Made by a program: the position numbers and the translations under genes. From CAIQPS01 sp963843455 (GTDB lineage Bacteria; Actinomycetota; Thermoleophilia; RBG-16-64-13): 64,000 nt of DNA. Within the stretch, counting starts at the first letter, position 1. Every line of letters starts with the position of its first letter. Below are positions 34,004-43,302 of this stretch, one piece after another. Under the pieces are notes generated by a model. The model did not search any database and was not told where the DNA came from. It was given only the letters and a program-made list of their open reading frames with translations. The DNA lies in the NCBI GenBank assembly GCA_963843455.1, contig CAWJKE010000007.1:248001-312000 (forward strand). The letters run 5' to 3'.

Positions 34004-35073
34004 AAACGGCCACCACGGCTCCAGTGGACAGCAAACGGTACCAGGTATTTGTCGCGAACCGCACCAACCTTATGATCGGCATCTTCGGGCTTCTGGTCGT
34101 CATCGTGCTCGTACTGTTCCCGCTCTTCGGCGGGACTCCGTGGACCCGCCGGCTGGTGGACTTCTTCACGCTGCTGGCGCTGGCCCAGTTCTGGAACCTG
34201 ATGCTCGGCTACGCCGGCCTCATTTCGGTGGGACAGCAGGGTTATATCGGCATCGGCTCTTACACTTTGTGGCTCTTTGCCGACGTCTTGCACATCAACC
34301 CGTTCATCGGCGTGATCTTTGCCGCCATCGCTGGAGCCCTCATCGCCCTTCCGGCCGCGAGCCTGGTGTTCAAGCTGAAAGGCGGATACCTGGCCATCGG
34401 CACCTGGGTCATCGCGGAGATCTTGCGATTGATAGTCGCAAACATCAAGCGAACAGGCGGTGGCTCCGGGATCACTATCCAGGCAGCCACCAAACTCGGC
34501 ACCGACGTGCGTGTGCCGGGCAGCTACTGGTGGGCGTTGGGCTCTTCCCTCATCGCTATAGGCTTCACCTACGCGCTGCTGCGGTCGCGCACGGGTCTCG
34601 GTCTGAAGGCCATCCGGGACAACGACCTGGCGGCTGAGAGCACGGGCGTGAACCTGTGGCGGATGAAGCTATATACCTACGTCATCGCCGGCGCGGGCTG
34701 CGCCTTGGTGGGTGCTATCGTGGCCATCCACCTCTTGCGCGTACAGCCGGCGGCCGCCTTCTCCATCAACTGGACGGGGTATCTGATATTTATCACGGTC
34801 ATCGGCGGCATCGGCACCCTGGAGGGGCCGATCATCGGTACCGTCATCTACTTCGTGCTTCGAGAGACCACCAGTAAGTACGGTGAGTGGTACTTCATAG
34901 TGCTAGGTATCCTCGCCATCGTCGTGACCGTTTGGAGCCCGACCGGCATCTACGGTTTCGTCGTTCGGAAGACCAACTTCTTCATCTTCCCGCTCCAAAG
35001 GAAAGTCAGATTGGCCTCGGCCGCCGAGGAACCACAGACGGTCGCCGCCGAGAGCGGAGGAGCGTCCGTCTAG
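34000..35073 (+). CDS. Branched-chain-type ABC transporter permease (LivM-like)
   Basis: The 357-residue membrane protein has the LivM signatures NLMLGYAGLISVGQQGYIGIGSYT, the coupling loop GLGLKAIRDNDLAAESTGVN and the C-terminal IEGPIIGT-like segment GTLEGPIIGTVIYFVLRE. Length includes a hydrophilic tail rich in Ala/Glu. It is the last gene of the importer operon, followed by a terminator. Substrate specificity is set by the receptor; an aromatic carboxylate or polyphenol is suggested only by neighbours. Confidence 0.92.
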   Translation: MKTATTAPVDSKRYQVFVANRTNLMIGIFGLLVVIVLVLFPLFGGTPWTRRLVDFFTLLALAQFWNLMLGYAGLISVGQQGYIGIGSYTLWLFADVLHINPFIGVIFAAIAGALIALPAASLVFKLKGGYLAIGTWVIAEILRLIVANIKRTGGGSGITIQAATKLGTDVRVPGSYWWALGSSLIAIGFTYALLRSRTGLGLKAIRDNDLAAESTGVNLWRMKLYTYVIAGAGCALVGAIVAIHLLRVQPAAAFSINWTGYLIFITVIGGIGTLEGPIIGTVIYFVLRETTSKYGEWYFIVLGILAIVVTVWSPTGIYGFVVRKTNFFIFPLQRKVRLASAAEEPQTVAAESGGASV

Positions 35074-35102
35074 CTTCCCTTTCACATCCGTGGCGCATGG
35101 AC

Positions 35103-35132
35103 AGGCCGCCCTTCGGGGCGGCCTCTTCCTTT
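35103..35132 (+). terminator. Terminator closing the importer operon
   Basis: AGGCCGCCC, UUCG tetraloop, GGGCGGCCT (9 bp) is followed by CTTCCTTT. Position after the LivM-like stop fits. Confidence 0.75.
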
Positions 35133-35172
35133 GGCGGGCAAGCCGCTCAGATGGTATCGTGCGCTCATCCCG

Positions 35173-35200
35173 TATAACGGTGCAATGTTCCACTGAGTGG
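35173..35200 (+). promoter_or_regulatory. Promoter and palindrome of the second IclR gene
   Basis: TATAAC (35173-35178) is a good -10, and CCACTGAGTGG (35190-35200) is a perfect 5+1+5 palindrome just downstream, where a repressor would block initiation. This suggests autoregulation by the IclR protein encoded next. No good -35 is seen. AGTGGCAA at the right arm also occurs at 29873 upstream of the receptor gene. Confidence 0.35.
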
Positions 35201-35217
35201 CAAAGAAGGCGAATCCT

Positions 35218-36033
35218 ATGGCGCGATCAGCCGACCGGCGGGCCGGAGCGGACAACTCGGATCTCAACGTACGCGCCGTCGTCCGCGCGGTGTCGATCTT
35301 GGGGCAATTTGATCTCGAGCGTCCGGAACGAAATCTGACCGAGATCAGCGCGGGCATCGGACTCAGCAAGAGCACCACGCACAGGCTGCTCAGCACCCTG
35401 GAAGCGACCGGGATGGTGGAGTTCGACAAGGGGACCGCGCATTACCGGTTGGGGCTCAAGGTGTTTCAGCTGGGCGGCATCGTCGCGAAGAGCATGGAGT
35501 TGGTCAAGCAGGGCGATCCCCTGCTGGCCGCCGCGGCGGAGGAGACCAGCGAAACGACTTTCCTCGTCTTGGCCGACGGGAACGAAGCCCTCTGCCTGCG
35601 TCGTTTTGACGGCAGTCACCAGATCCGGGTGCTGTACCTCGAACCGGGCAAGCACTCCGCCTTCAATTGCGGGGCGGCACAGCGCATGCTCCTAGCCCAT
35701 CTCCCTGATAGCCGGTGGGAAGAAGTGGTCGACGGTCACGTGCGCCGCTCGACGCAGTATTCCCTGGTCTCGCGAGACGAGCTCGAGCGCGACCGGCGCG
35801 AGATAAGGGAGCGTGGTTATTCGGTGAGCTGGGAGGACGTCACCCTCTACGCCTGCGCGCTCGGGGCTCCGGTGCGGGACGCGGGCGGAGGCGTGGTCGC
35901 TGCGGTGAGTATCTCTGGGATCGTTCAGCGTTTCTCCGCGGAGCGTCTGCCCGGTCTTATCCGCAGCGTGATGAAACTTGGAGACGACCTCTCGCGGAGG
36001 CTCGGCTACCTGCCTGGGGACGCGCGGCAGTAG
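35218..36033 (+). CDS. IclR-family transcriptional regulator (second copy)
   Basis: The 271-residue protein has a winged helix-turn-helix (VRAVSILGQFDLERPERNLTEISAGIGLSKSTTHRLLSTLEATGMVEFD split over about residues 14-65) and an IclR effector domain ending in RLPGLIRSVMKLGDDLSRRLGY. It differs clearly from the copy at 24102. The ATG at 35218 follows AGAAGG at about 9 bases; a GTG at 35197 has no ribosome site. Location after the importer suggests control of uptake or of the molybdoenzyme region. It converges with the E2 gene at 41 bases. Confidence 0.9.
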   Translation: MARSADRRAGADNSDLNVRAVVRAVSILGQFDLERPERNLTEISAGIGLSKSTTHRLLSTLEATGMVEFDKGTAHYRLGLKVFQLGGIVAKSMELVKQGDPLLAAAAEETSETTFLVLADGNEALCLRRFDGSHQIRVLYLEPGKHSAFNCGAAQRMLLAHLPDSRWEEVVDGHVRRSTQYSLVSRDELERDRREIRERGYSVSWEDVTLYACALGAPVRDAGGGVVAAVSISGIVQRFSAERLPGLIRSVMKLGDDLSRRLGYLPGDARQ

Positions 36034-36074
36034 TCGTGCCGCTAGTCGCAGTGGAGTGTGACTTCCCTCGTCTG

Positions 36075-37286
36075 CTAGCCGGCAAGTCTGGCCGGCTGCT
36101 CCAGCAGATCGCGGATCTTGCTCAAGAAGCGGCCGGATGGCGCTCCGTCCAGCACGCGGTGGTCCGTCGTCAGCGACAGTGACAGCATGCGTCGCTTGAC
36201 GACTTGATCCTGTTGGAACACCGGGGTCGGGACGATCGCGCCGACGCCCAAGATGGCGGCTTGGGGCGGCACTATCAACGGGTTGAAGCTCTCCACGCCC
36301 AGGGAAGCCAGGCTGGTGATGGTGAAGGTGCCGCCCGCGTAGTCGTCGGGCCCGAGCTTGCTCGCCCGGGCCCCCGAGACCAGCCGATCGAGTTCGGCGG
36401 CGGTCGCTCTGATGTCCAGGCGGTCGGCGTCATGCACCACCGGGATCACCAGACCCCGCTCCTGAAGGTCCACCGCCACGGCGATGTTCACCTGCGGGAG
36501 GAGCAGGATGCCCTCGCCCTCCAGCCACTGCGAGTTGACCTGGGGAAGATCGACCAGGGCGAGCGCCACGGCTCGCACCAGTAGCGCGTCGAACGACACC
36601 GCAGTCCGCTCTCCGCCCGCGCCCGTCTTTAGGCTGCGGCGGAGCGCCAGGGCCTCAGTGACATCGCAGCGCAGGGTGTACGTCACTTGAGGGACCGTGG
36701 TGGCGGACAGCGTCATCCTCTCGGCGATGATGCGGCGCGTCCTGGTGAGCGGCATGACCTGCCGCTCCGGACGCTCGATTCTGTCCCGATCCTGGGAAGC
36801 CTCTGTCGTCATGGCAAGCACATCCTTCTCGGTAAGGCGGGAGGCGCCGGAAGGCGCTGCCGCCAAGTCTATCCCCAGGCTCCGGGCACGCGCGCGCGCC
36901 CGGGGGGAGGCGTGGGCCCGACCCGGGGCAAGAGCGGCGACTGCCGCCGGCTCTGCCGGCGGCGTCCTTGCTGCTTGCGGGCGCGCGGCCTCGGGCGGAG
37001 CTCCGGCGACGCCTGCGGGGCCTGCGAGGAACCCTTCCAGGTCTTCGGGTGTCTCGGCGAGATAGGCTATCACCCTTCCGACGGGGACCGTTTCGCCCTC
37101 CGCGCTGAGGATGCGGGCCACTATGCCGCGGGCCGGGCAGGGAGCGTCGGACGTGGCCTTGTCCGTCTCCACCATGAAGAGGGGCTCGCCGGGCGCCACC
37201 TCTTCGCCCTCCGCCTTCAACCAGGTCACGATCGTGCCTTGCTCCATGGTGAGCCCCAGCACGGGCATGGTCACTTCGAGGATCAT
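36075..37286 (-). CDS. Dihydrolipoamide acyltransferase (E2) of a 2-oxoacid/acetoin dehydrogenase complex
   Basis: The 403-residue E2 has one N-terminal lipoyl domain with the lipoyl-lysine in VETDKATSD, an Ala/Pro linker, a peripheral-subunit-binding domain (ASPRARARARSLGIDLAAAPSG) and a catalytic acyltransferase domain ending with TTDHRVLDGAPSGRFL (His-Asp active-site motif). The start ATG overlaps the stop of the E1 beta gene (ATGA). No E3 gene is near. With AcoA/AcoB-like E1 subunits upstream, acetoin or pyruvate is the most plausible substrate. Confidence 0.9.
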   Translation of the reverse strand: MILEVTMPVLGLTMEQGTIVTWLKAEGEEVAPGEPLFMVETDKATSDAPCPARGIVARILSAEGETVPVGRVIAYLAETPEDLEGFLAGPAGVAGAPPEAARPQAARTPPAEPAAVAALAPGRAHASPRARARARSLGIDLAAAPSGASRLTEKDVLAMTTEASQDRDRIERPERQVMPLTRTRRIIAERMTLSATTVPQVTYTLRCDVTEALALRRSLKTGAGGERTAVSFDALLVRAVALALVDLPQVNSQWLEGEGILLLPQVNIAVAVDLQERGLVIPVVHDADRLDIRATAAELDRLVSGARASKLGPDDYAGGTFTITSLASLGVESFNPLIVPPQAAILGVGAIVPTPVFQQDQVVKRRMLSLSLTTDHRVLDGAPSGRFLSKIRDLLEQPARLAG

Positions 37287-38302
37287 CGCTCCCCACCTCT
37301 GGACGGGGGCAGGCCGCGCACGAGACGGCGCGCGGCGTCCACGATATCCTCTGTCTGAGGGATGACCGCGGCCTCGAGTCCCAGGTTGTAGGGGATGGGC
37401 ACATTCTTGCCGCATACCCTCACCGGGGGCGCGTCGAAGTAGTCGAACGCGTCCTCGAGTGCACAGGCCACGATCTCGGCCGCGGCCCCGGCCCGTTCCG
37501 GAGCCTGGTGAGTCACGAGGAGTCTGCCGGTCTTCACGATCGACCGGGCCACCGTTTGGCGATCGTACGGGACGAGGGTGCGGGGATCGATGACCTCCAG
37601 CTCTATCCCTTCGGCTACCAGCATGTCCGCGGCCTCCAGGGCCTTATGATTCATGAGCGAGATGCCCACGCACGTCACGTGGCTTCCCTCGCGGAGCACC
37701 GCCGCCTGCCCAAAGGGCACCGTGTAGTCACCCTCGGGGACCGGCCCGCTTACCCCGTAGAGCATCTTGTGCTCCAGAAAGACCACCGGGTCGTTGCTGC
37801 GGATGGCGGTCTTGAGGAGTCCCTTTGCATCGTGGGGGGTGCTTGGAAGGACCACGGTCAAGCCCGGGGTGTGGGTGAACCAGGCCTCCAGGCTCTGAGA
37901 GTGTTGCGGTCCGTTCCCCCGCCCGGCGCCCTGCTGGGCCCGGATAACGAGCGGCACGTCCACTCCACCTCCGAGCATCCACCGGATCTTCGCCGCCTGG
38001 TTGCAGATCTGGTCCATGGCCAGCATCGCAAAATCGACGTACATGTATTCGACGACGGGGCGCAGGCCGGCAAGAGCCGCCCCCAGGCCCACTCCGGTGA
38101 ACCCGGCCTCAGAGATGGGAGTGTCGCGCACCCGGTCGGCACCGAACTCGTCGAAAAGCCCGCGCGTCACGCCGAAGACTCCTCCGCCGCCCCACACCGC
38201 TATGTCTTCACCCATGAGCATCACGGCCGGATCACGCCGCATTTCCTCCCGCAATGCCTCGTTCAAGGCCTGAGCATAGGTGAGCGAGCGGGGTTCGCTC
38301 AT
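37283..38302 (-). CDS. 2-oxoacid/acetoin dehydrogenase E1 beta subunit
   Basis: The 339-residue transketolase-like protein starts LTYAQALNEALREEMRRDP and contains GEDIAVWGG, the conserved RDTPISEAGFTGVGLGAA, HSQSLEAWFTHTPGL and the C-terminal transketolase domain (VIDPRTLVPYD). It supplies half of the thiamine-diphosphate site with E1 alpha. The start is the ATG overlapping the E1 alpha stop; extra upstream in-frame sequence is E1 alpha coding DNA. Confidence 0.92.
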   Translation of the reverse strand: MSEPRSLTYAQALNEALREEMRRDPAVMLMGEDIAVWGGGGVFGVTRGLFDEFGADRVRDTPISEAGFTGVGLGAALAGLRPVVEYMYVDFAMLAMDQICNQAAKIRWMLGGGVDVPLVIRAQQGAGRGNGPQHSQSLEAWFTHTPGLTVVLPSTPHDAKGLLKTAIRSNDPVVFLEHKMLYGVSGPVPEGDYTVPFGQAAVLREGSHVTCVGISLMNHKALEAADMLVAEGIELEVIDPRTLVPYDRQTVARSIVKTGRLLVTHQAPERAGAAAEIVACALEDAFDYFDAPPVRVCGKNVPIPYNLGLEAAVIPQTEDIVDAARRLVRGLPPSRGGER

Positions 38303-39348
38303 GAATACAGCCCTTCCATGACGGTCGCCATCTCGGGTTCGGGACTGGCTTCGGCGTAGTGGACGGCCGCTTGCACCGCCTCCGCGGCGTCCTCTGACCA
38401 CTTCTCAAGGTCGGTGGCCGAGGCGATCCCTTGCTCTACCAGCAGACGGCCAAAGTTGGGGATGGGATCGAGCCGCCTCCACAAGTCCGGTTCATCCTTG
38501 TCGCGGTAGGTGAGCGGGTCTCCGACGTGATGGCCCAGGAACCGGTAGGTGTGGGCGATCACGTAGCCGGGTCCCTCTCCGCGCCGTGCCCGCTCCACGC
38601 CCTCCTTCACGGCGAGGAACACGTCGACGACGTCCATGCCGTCGCACTCCGCCCCGGGGATGCCGTATGCCGCCGCACGGCCGACGAATCCGCCTTCTCC
38701 CAACGCCAGCATCTGGTCTACCGGCCCGCTCATGCCGTACAGATTGTTCTCGCAGAGGAACACGCAGGGAAGCCTCCAGATGGCCGCCAGGTTAGAGACC
38801 TCGTGGAGGATCCCCTCGTTGAGTGCCCCATCGCCAAAGAAGGCGAGCGTGACCCTACCGTTGCCCAGCATCTGCGAGGCAAGCGCCGATCCGGCCGCCA
38901 TGCCGACACCTCCGCCCACGATGCCGTTTGCGCCGAGGATCCCTCTGCTCATGTCGGCTATGTGCATGGAACCGCCACGGCCCCGACAGTAGCCGGTGAC
39001 CTTGCCCATCAGTTCGGCCATGCAGATCTTTTCATCGGCGTCCTTGGCCAGAACGTGGGCGTGGCCGCGATGTGTGGACGAGATGTAGTCGTCCGGCCGC
39101 AGGGACCAGACCGCGCCGACGGCGACGGCCTCCTGGCCCTGGTATGTGTGAGTGACGCCTCGAATGCGCCCCGAACGGTAGAGTGCGGCGGACCGTTCCT
39201 CGAACTCCCGGATGAGGCTCATCTTCTGGAAGATCCTCGCGAGACGCTCGCCGGTCAGCCCGGTCAGTCCCGCGAGGGAGGCGTGCTCGAGGCGGGCGAT
39301 CGTCCGAGAAAGTGGTTCGGCCGGTGGCTTTCTGAGCGATCCGGGCAT
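38299..39348 (-). CDS. 2-oxoacid/acetoin dehydrogenase E1 alpha subunit
   Basis: The 349-residue protein has the thiamine-diphosphate motif FGDGALNEGILHEVSNLAAIW...CENN, the phosphorylation-loop-like YRFLGHHVGDP and the AcoA-like GRGGSMHIADMSRGILGANGIVGGG. It decarboxylates the 2-oxoacid (or cleaves acetoin) and passes the acyl group to E2. AGGAGAG lies before the ATG at 39348. It is the first gene of the minus-strand operon and is divergent from the GntR-type regulator across 133 bases. Confidence 0.92.
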   Translation of the reverse strand: MPGSLRKPPAEPLSRTIARLEHASLAGLTGLTGERLARIFQKMSLIREFEERSAALYRSGRIRGVTHTYQGQEAVAVGAVWSLRPDDYISSTHRGHAHVLAKDADEKICMAELMGKVTGYCRGRGGSMHIADMSRGILGANGIVGGGVGMAAGSALASQMLGNGRVTLAFFGDGALNEGILHEVSNLAAIWRLPCVFLCENNLYGMSGPVDQMLALGEGGFVGRAAAYGIPGAECDGMDVVDVFLAVKEGVERARRGEGPGYVIAHTYRFLGHHVGDPLTYRDKDEPDLWRRLDPIPNFGRLLVEQGIASATDLEKWSEDAAEAVQAAVHYAEASPEPEMATVMEGLYS

Positions 39349-39481
39349 GCGCTCTCCTGCGTGCGTTGCAGACGGGCGGCAATGATAGTGAGTCGCCCCG
39401 GCAGGTGTCAACCGGGGTCAGCGAGTGTGCTTAAATACGGGCGAAGCCACGCTGGGTTCCCGTGCGGAAGGCGAGGTTCGT

Positions 39482-40612
39482 ATGGCCGAGCGAGAGAACT
39501 TCGTCTATCTGGAAATCGCCGAGACTATGCGGCGGCTCATCGTATCCGGTCAACTAGCACCCGGAGAGCGTCTTCCGTCCGTCCGCGAGTTGGCCGAGCG
39601 CTGGAATTGCACCCCCAACACGGTGAGCCGGGCGTATGCCGTGCTCGGCAGGGAGGGCCTGGTATCGGCCCACCGGGGCGGCGGCACCCGGGTCTCTTCG
39701 CGAACTGGTCCGTCTGACCTTCTGGCGCCACCTGAGTGGCGTTGGGCCGACTTGGTGAACCGGGCCGAGAGTTACCTGCTGGAGGCGATCGGACTGGGGC
39801 ACAGTCCCGGCCACGCCGAAGCCGCGCTCGCCGCGGCCATCGGCCGCTGGGAGGAAGTGCGCACCACGCGGACCGTCACCGTTGAGTCCGCGCAGCAGGC
39901 CGTCCCCACGACCATACGCTTCGCGGGAAGCCACGATCTATCGGTGGAACTGCTTGCGCGGCTGCTTTCCGAGCGGGCCTCCCCCGTCATAATGACCACA
40001 GATTTCGTGGGGAGTCTGGGTGGCTTGATGGCGTTGGCGCGTGGCGAAGCGGACGTCGCCGGAGCGCATCTGTGGGACGAAGCGACGGGCCAGTACAACA
40101 TCCCCTTCGTGCAGAAGATCCTTCCCAATCGCCCGGTCACGCTGCTCAACCTCGTCAAGCGGCTGCAGGGCTTCATCGTTCCCGCCGGCAACCCTCAGGG
40201 ACTGGAGCGGGTGGCCGACCTGGCCCGGCCGGGGATCCTGCTGGTGAATCGGCAGCCCGGGTCGGGGACCAGAGTCTGGCTCGATGTGCAACTCAAGCGG
40301 GCGGGTGTGGATCCGGCGGTCATCGGCGGATACGAGCGCGAGGAGACGACCCACATGGGGGTGGCCCGGGCGGTGGCTGAGGGGAGAGCGACGGTCGGAC
40401 TGGGCATCCAGGCCGCGGCGACCGCCTACGGGCTTGAGTTCGTACGGCTGGGGGAGGAGCGCTACGACCTGATCGTGCCACTGGAGTGGTGGGACGAGGA
40501 GCCCCTGGAAGCGCTCCGTTCGGTAGTCGGCTCGGCCGCCTTCAAGCAGTCACTGGTCGCTCTGGGCGGTTATGAAGTGTCCCAAACCGGCGAAGCGACC
40601 CGGCTGGAGTGA
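39482..40612 (+). CDS. GntR-type DNA-binding domain fused to a periplasmic-binding-protein-like sensor
   Basis: Residues about 1-75 are a GntR winged helix (YLEIAETMRRLIVSGQLAPGERLPSVRELAERWNCTPNTVSRAYAVL). Residues about 130-360 resemble a PBP-like domain of the kind related to molybdate/tungstate receptors (LARGEADVAGAHLWDEATGQYN ... NRQPGSGTRVWLDVQLKRAG ... VAEGRATVGLGIQAAATAYGLEFV). There is no signal peptide, so it is a cytoplasmic one-component regulator that senses a small ligand. Oxyanion sensing is attractive in a locus with three molybdoenzymes, but not proven. It is divergent from the E1 alpha gene, another possible target. Start chosen at ATG 39482 after GGAAGGCGAGG. Confidence 0.82.
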   Translation: MAERENFVYLEIAETMRRLIVSGQLAPGERLPSVRELAERWNCTPNTVSRAYAVLGREGLVSAHRGGGTRVSSRTGPSDLLAPPEWRWADLVNRAESYLLEAIGLGHSPGHAEAALAAAIGRWEEVRTTRTVTVESAQQAVPTTIRFAGSHDLSVELLARLLSERASPVIMTTDFVGSLGGLMALARGEADVAGAHLWDEATGQYNIPFVQKILPNRPVTLLNLVKRLQGFIVPAGNPQGLERVADLARPGILLVNRQPGSGTRVWLDVQLKRAGVDPAVIGGYEREETTHMGVARAVAEGRATVGLGIQAAATAYGLEFVRLGEERYDLIVPLEWWDEEPLEALRSVVGSAAFKQSLVALGGYEVSQTGEATRLE

Positions 40613-40641
40613 GTCTGCCCAGAGACGAGGAACGAGAACAG

Positions 40642-43260
40642 ATGGAGCCTGTCTGCTCTGTCTCCCAGCCCGAGCGGGGACCACTCTTTCTGCTCGACGG
40701 GAACAACATCGCCTACAGGGCTTTTCACGCGCTGCCGCAGGAGATATCCACCACCGACGGCCTCCCCACCAACGCCCTCTACGGCTTCTGCGCGATGGTG
40801 ATCAAGATCCTTGCCGAGTATCACCCCGGCGCGGTCATCGTCGCCTGGGACTCGCCGGGGAAGACGTTCAGGCACGGGGAGTTCGAAGAGTACAAGGCGC
40901 AGCGCAAACCTATGCCGGACCTACTATCGCAGCAGTGGCCGTACTTGCCCGAGATCTCGGAAGCGTTCGGCTTTGTCAACCTGGCGGTGCCGGGCTTTGA
41001 GGCTGACGACATACTCGCGACTCTGGCCCGGCAGGCGGAGGCCGAGGGGAGGGAAACGTTCATCGTCACCGGCGATCGCGACGCGCTGCAGCTCGCCGGC
41101 CGGCATGTGCGCATCATGGCCAACACCCGGGGCGTCACCGACGTCAAGGTCTACGATCCGGCCGCGGTGGAGGAGAGGTTCGGCGTGCCTCCGCGGCTCA
41201 TCCCCGACCTGATCGGCCTGAAAGGCGACAGCTCCGACAACATCCCCGGTGTCCCGGGGATAGGTGAGAAGACGGCGGCTCAGTTGATCCAGCAGTTCGG
41301 CGACCTCGACGAGGTGCTTTCGCACATCGACCAGGTTGCGGGTCCCAAGCGCCGCGAGTTGTTGAGAGAGAATCGGGAGATCGCCCTTCTGTCCCGGCGA
41401 CTTGCGTGCCTTGAGCATGACGCTCCCATAGACATCCGTACTGCCGAGTTGTTGCCGCATCAACTCCAGAGCGAGAAGCTCCAGGAGCTCTTCGAGCGTC
41501 TGCAATTCCATACCCTGCTCGACCGGGTGGCGACACTGCAGACGGAGCCGCAGGTGTCGCCGGGCGAGCGTAAGGGCTCCCCAATCCCGGTCGCCCAGGT
41601 CTGGCCGGCGGCGGACGACGCCGCACGCCTCTTCGACTCCTCGCGGCCGCTGGGAGTGGCGGCCGATGAGGCGGTCTGGTTGGCTCAGGCGCCGCCGGAT
41701 GCCGGAGAGGACTATGCTCGATTCGTCGTTGCCGGGGTGGGCAAGGACCAGCTCGACGCTCCGTCGCTGGCCGGGCTTGTCAAGAGTAGCGGTGCGGTCT
41801 GCCATGACCTCAAGTCGTCGTCCGCGTTGCATCCGCTGGTGCGCGAGGCCGCGCACGACACGTACATAGGCGCCTATCTCCTCGCGCCGGGCAGCAGGAG
41901 CTATCGGCTGGACGAACTGGCGAAGCAAGCCGGGATAGTCCTGCCCGAGTGCGGGCCGGTGGACCCCGTCGCCGCAGCCACGGCCGTCTTGGTTCTGCCT
42001 GTGGCGGCCCGCCAGGCGAGGGCTCTGCGGGACCAGGGCATGTGGGATCTCTTCCGGGACATCGAGCTTCCGCTCACCCGGGTGCTCATCGAGATGGAGA
42101 GCGCCGGCATCTTCCTCGACTGCTACCGACTGGGGGAGATCACGGGCAAGATACAGGACCAGATGGAGGGCCTGGAGACCTGCATATACGAGCTGGCCGG
42201 CGAGACGTTCAACCTAGGTTCCCCCCAGCAACTGGGCCGTGTGTTGTTCGAGCGCCTCGGTCTGGCCCGCCGGCGCAAGACCAAGACCGGTTACTCCACC
42301 GACGCCAAGACGCTCGAGAGCCTCCGCGAGCACCACCCGATAGTGGGACATCTCCTCAACCACAGGGAGCTTTCCAAGCTCATGTCCACCTATCTGCATG
42401 CACTGCCGCAGGCCGTGGATCCCGACACGGGGAGGCTTCACACGACCTTTCATCAGACGGTCGCGGCCACCGGCAGGCTGTCGTCGAGCGACCCCAACCT
42501 GCAGAACATCCCCGTCCGCACCGCTGTCGGCGCGCAGATACGCCAGTGCTTCAGCGCCGAGCCCGGCAACCTACTCGTGGTAGCGGACTATTCGCAGATC
42601 GAACTGCACATCATGGCCCATCTCTCCGGCGAACCGGCGCTACTCGAAGCGCTCGCCCGCGGAGAGGACATCCACTGCCGCACGGCGGCGGAGGTCTTTG
42701 GCATGCCTGCGGACCAGGTGGACACCGTCCACCGCCGTTACGCCAAGGCGGTGAATTTTGGCATCATGTACGGGATATCAGCCTTTGGCCTCAGCGAGAA
42801 TCTGGGGATAGAGAGGGAGGAAGCGGCGGCCTATATCCAGCGGTATTTCGAGCGTCTGCCGAGGGTCAAGGCCTTTATCGAGGCCACCATCGAGACTGCC
42901 CGGCGGCAGGGATATGCCACGACGGTGTTCGGCCGGCGCCGGCCGATCCCGGAACTGGCTTCGGGCAACTTTCAGGAGCGCTCGCTTGGTGAGCGGTTGG
43001 CGGTCAATTCGGTCATACAGGGGAGCGCCGCGGACATGATAAAGGTCGCGATGATCCGGTGTCACGACCGGCTGTCGAGGGACTTTCCGGCCTCTCTCCT
43101 GGTTCTGCAGGTTCACGACGAACTGGTGTTCGAGGCGCCGGAAACCGACGCCTACAGAGTGCGCGACGCCATGGTAGAGGAGATGTCCGGGGCCTATCCT
43201 ATGGAGCCTCCGCTGCGAGTGGATGCAGGGGTGGGGCCGGACTGGCTCGCAGCCAAATAG
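40642..43260 (+). CDS. polA: DNA polymerase I
   Basis: The 872-residue protein has an N-terminal 5'-nuclease domain (FLLDGNNIAYRAFHAL, PGFEADDILATLA, GLKGDSSDNIPGVPGIGEKTA), a 3'-5' exonuclease-like domain without the catalytic acidic residues (no DxE motif at its start), and a full family A polymerase domain: DYSQIELHIMAHLS (motif A), RRYAKAVNFGIMYG (motif B) and VHDE (motif C). It should fill gaps and remove Okazaki primers but lack proofreading, as in many actinobacteria. A GTG at 40609, overlapping the previous stop, is an alternative start; neither has a strong ribosome site. Confidence 0.95.
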   Translation: MEPVCSVSQPERGPLFLLDGNNIAYRAFHALPQEISTTDGLPTNALYGFCAMVIKILAEYHPGAVIVAWDSPGKTFRHGEFEEYKAQRKPMPDLLSQQWPYLPEISEAFGFVNLAVPGFEADDILATLARQAEAEGRETFIVTGDRDALQLAGRHVRIMANTRGVTDVKVYDPAAVEERFGVPPRLIPDLIGLKGDSSDNIPGVPGIGEKTAAQLIQQFGDLDEVLSHIDQVAGPKRRELLRENREIALLSRRLACLEHDAPIDIRTAELLPHQLQSEKLQELFERLQFHTLLDRVATLQTEPQVSPGERKGSPIPVAQVWPAADDAARLFDSSRPLGVAADEAVWLAQAPPDAGEDYARFVVAGVGKDQLDAPSLAGLVKSSGAVCHDLKSSSALHPLVREAAHDTYIGAYLLAPGSRSYRLDELAKQAGIVLPECGPVDPVAAATAVLVLPVAARQARALRDQGMWDLFRDIELPLTRVLIEMESAGIFLDCYRLGEITGKIQDQMEGLETCIYELAGETFNLGSPQQLGRVLFERLGLARRRKTKTGYSTDAKTLESLREHHPIVGHLLNHRELSKLMSTYLHALPQAVDPDTGRLHTTFHQTVAATGRLSSSDPNLQNIPVRTAVGAQIRQCFSAEPGNLLVVADYSQIELHIMAHLSGEPALLEALARGEDIHCRTAAEVFGMPADQVDTVHRRYAKAVNFGIMYGISAFGLSENLGIEREEAAAYIQRYFERLPRVKAFIEATIETARRQGYATTVFGRRRPIPELASGNFQERSLGERLAVNSVIQGSAADMIKVAMIRCHDRLSRDFPASLLVLQVHDELVFEAPETDAYRVRDAMVEEMSGAYPMEPPLRVDAGVGPDWLAAK

Positions 43261-43272
43261 CGCCCGCGTCCG

Positions 43273-43301
43273 TTTGCTTTTCCCCCGGGCCTGCGTATAC
43301 T
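43273..43301 (+). promoter_or_regulatory. Promoter of rpsA (TTTGCT-N17-TATACT)
   Basis: A -10 TATACT (43296-43301) lies 17 bases after TTTGCT (43273-43278). Its position just after polA and before the S1 gene, with about 65 bases of leader, fits a strong housekeeping promoter. Confidence 0.6.
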
Positions 43302-43302
43302 A

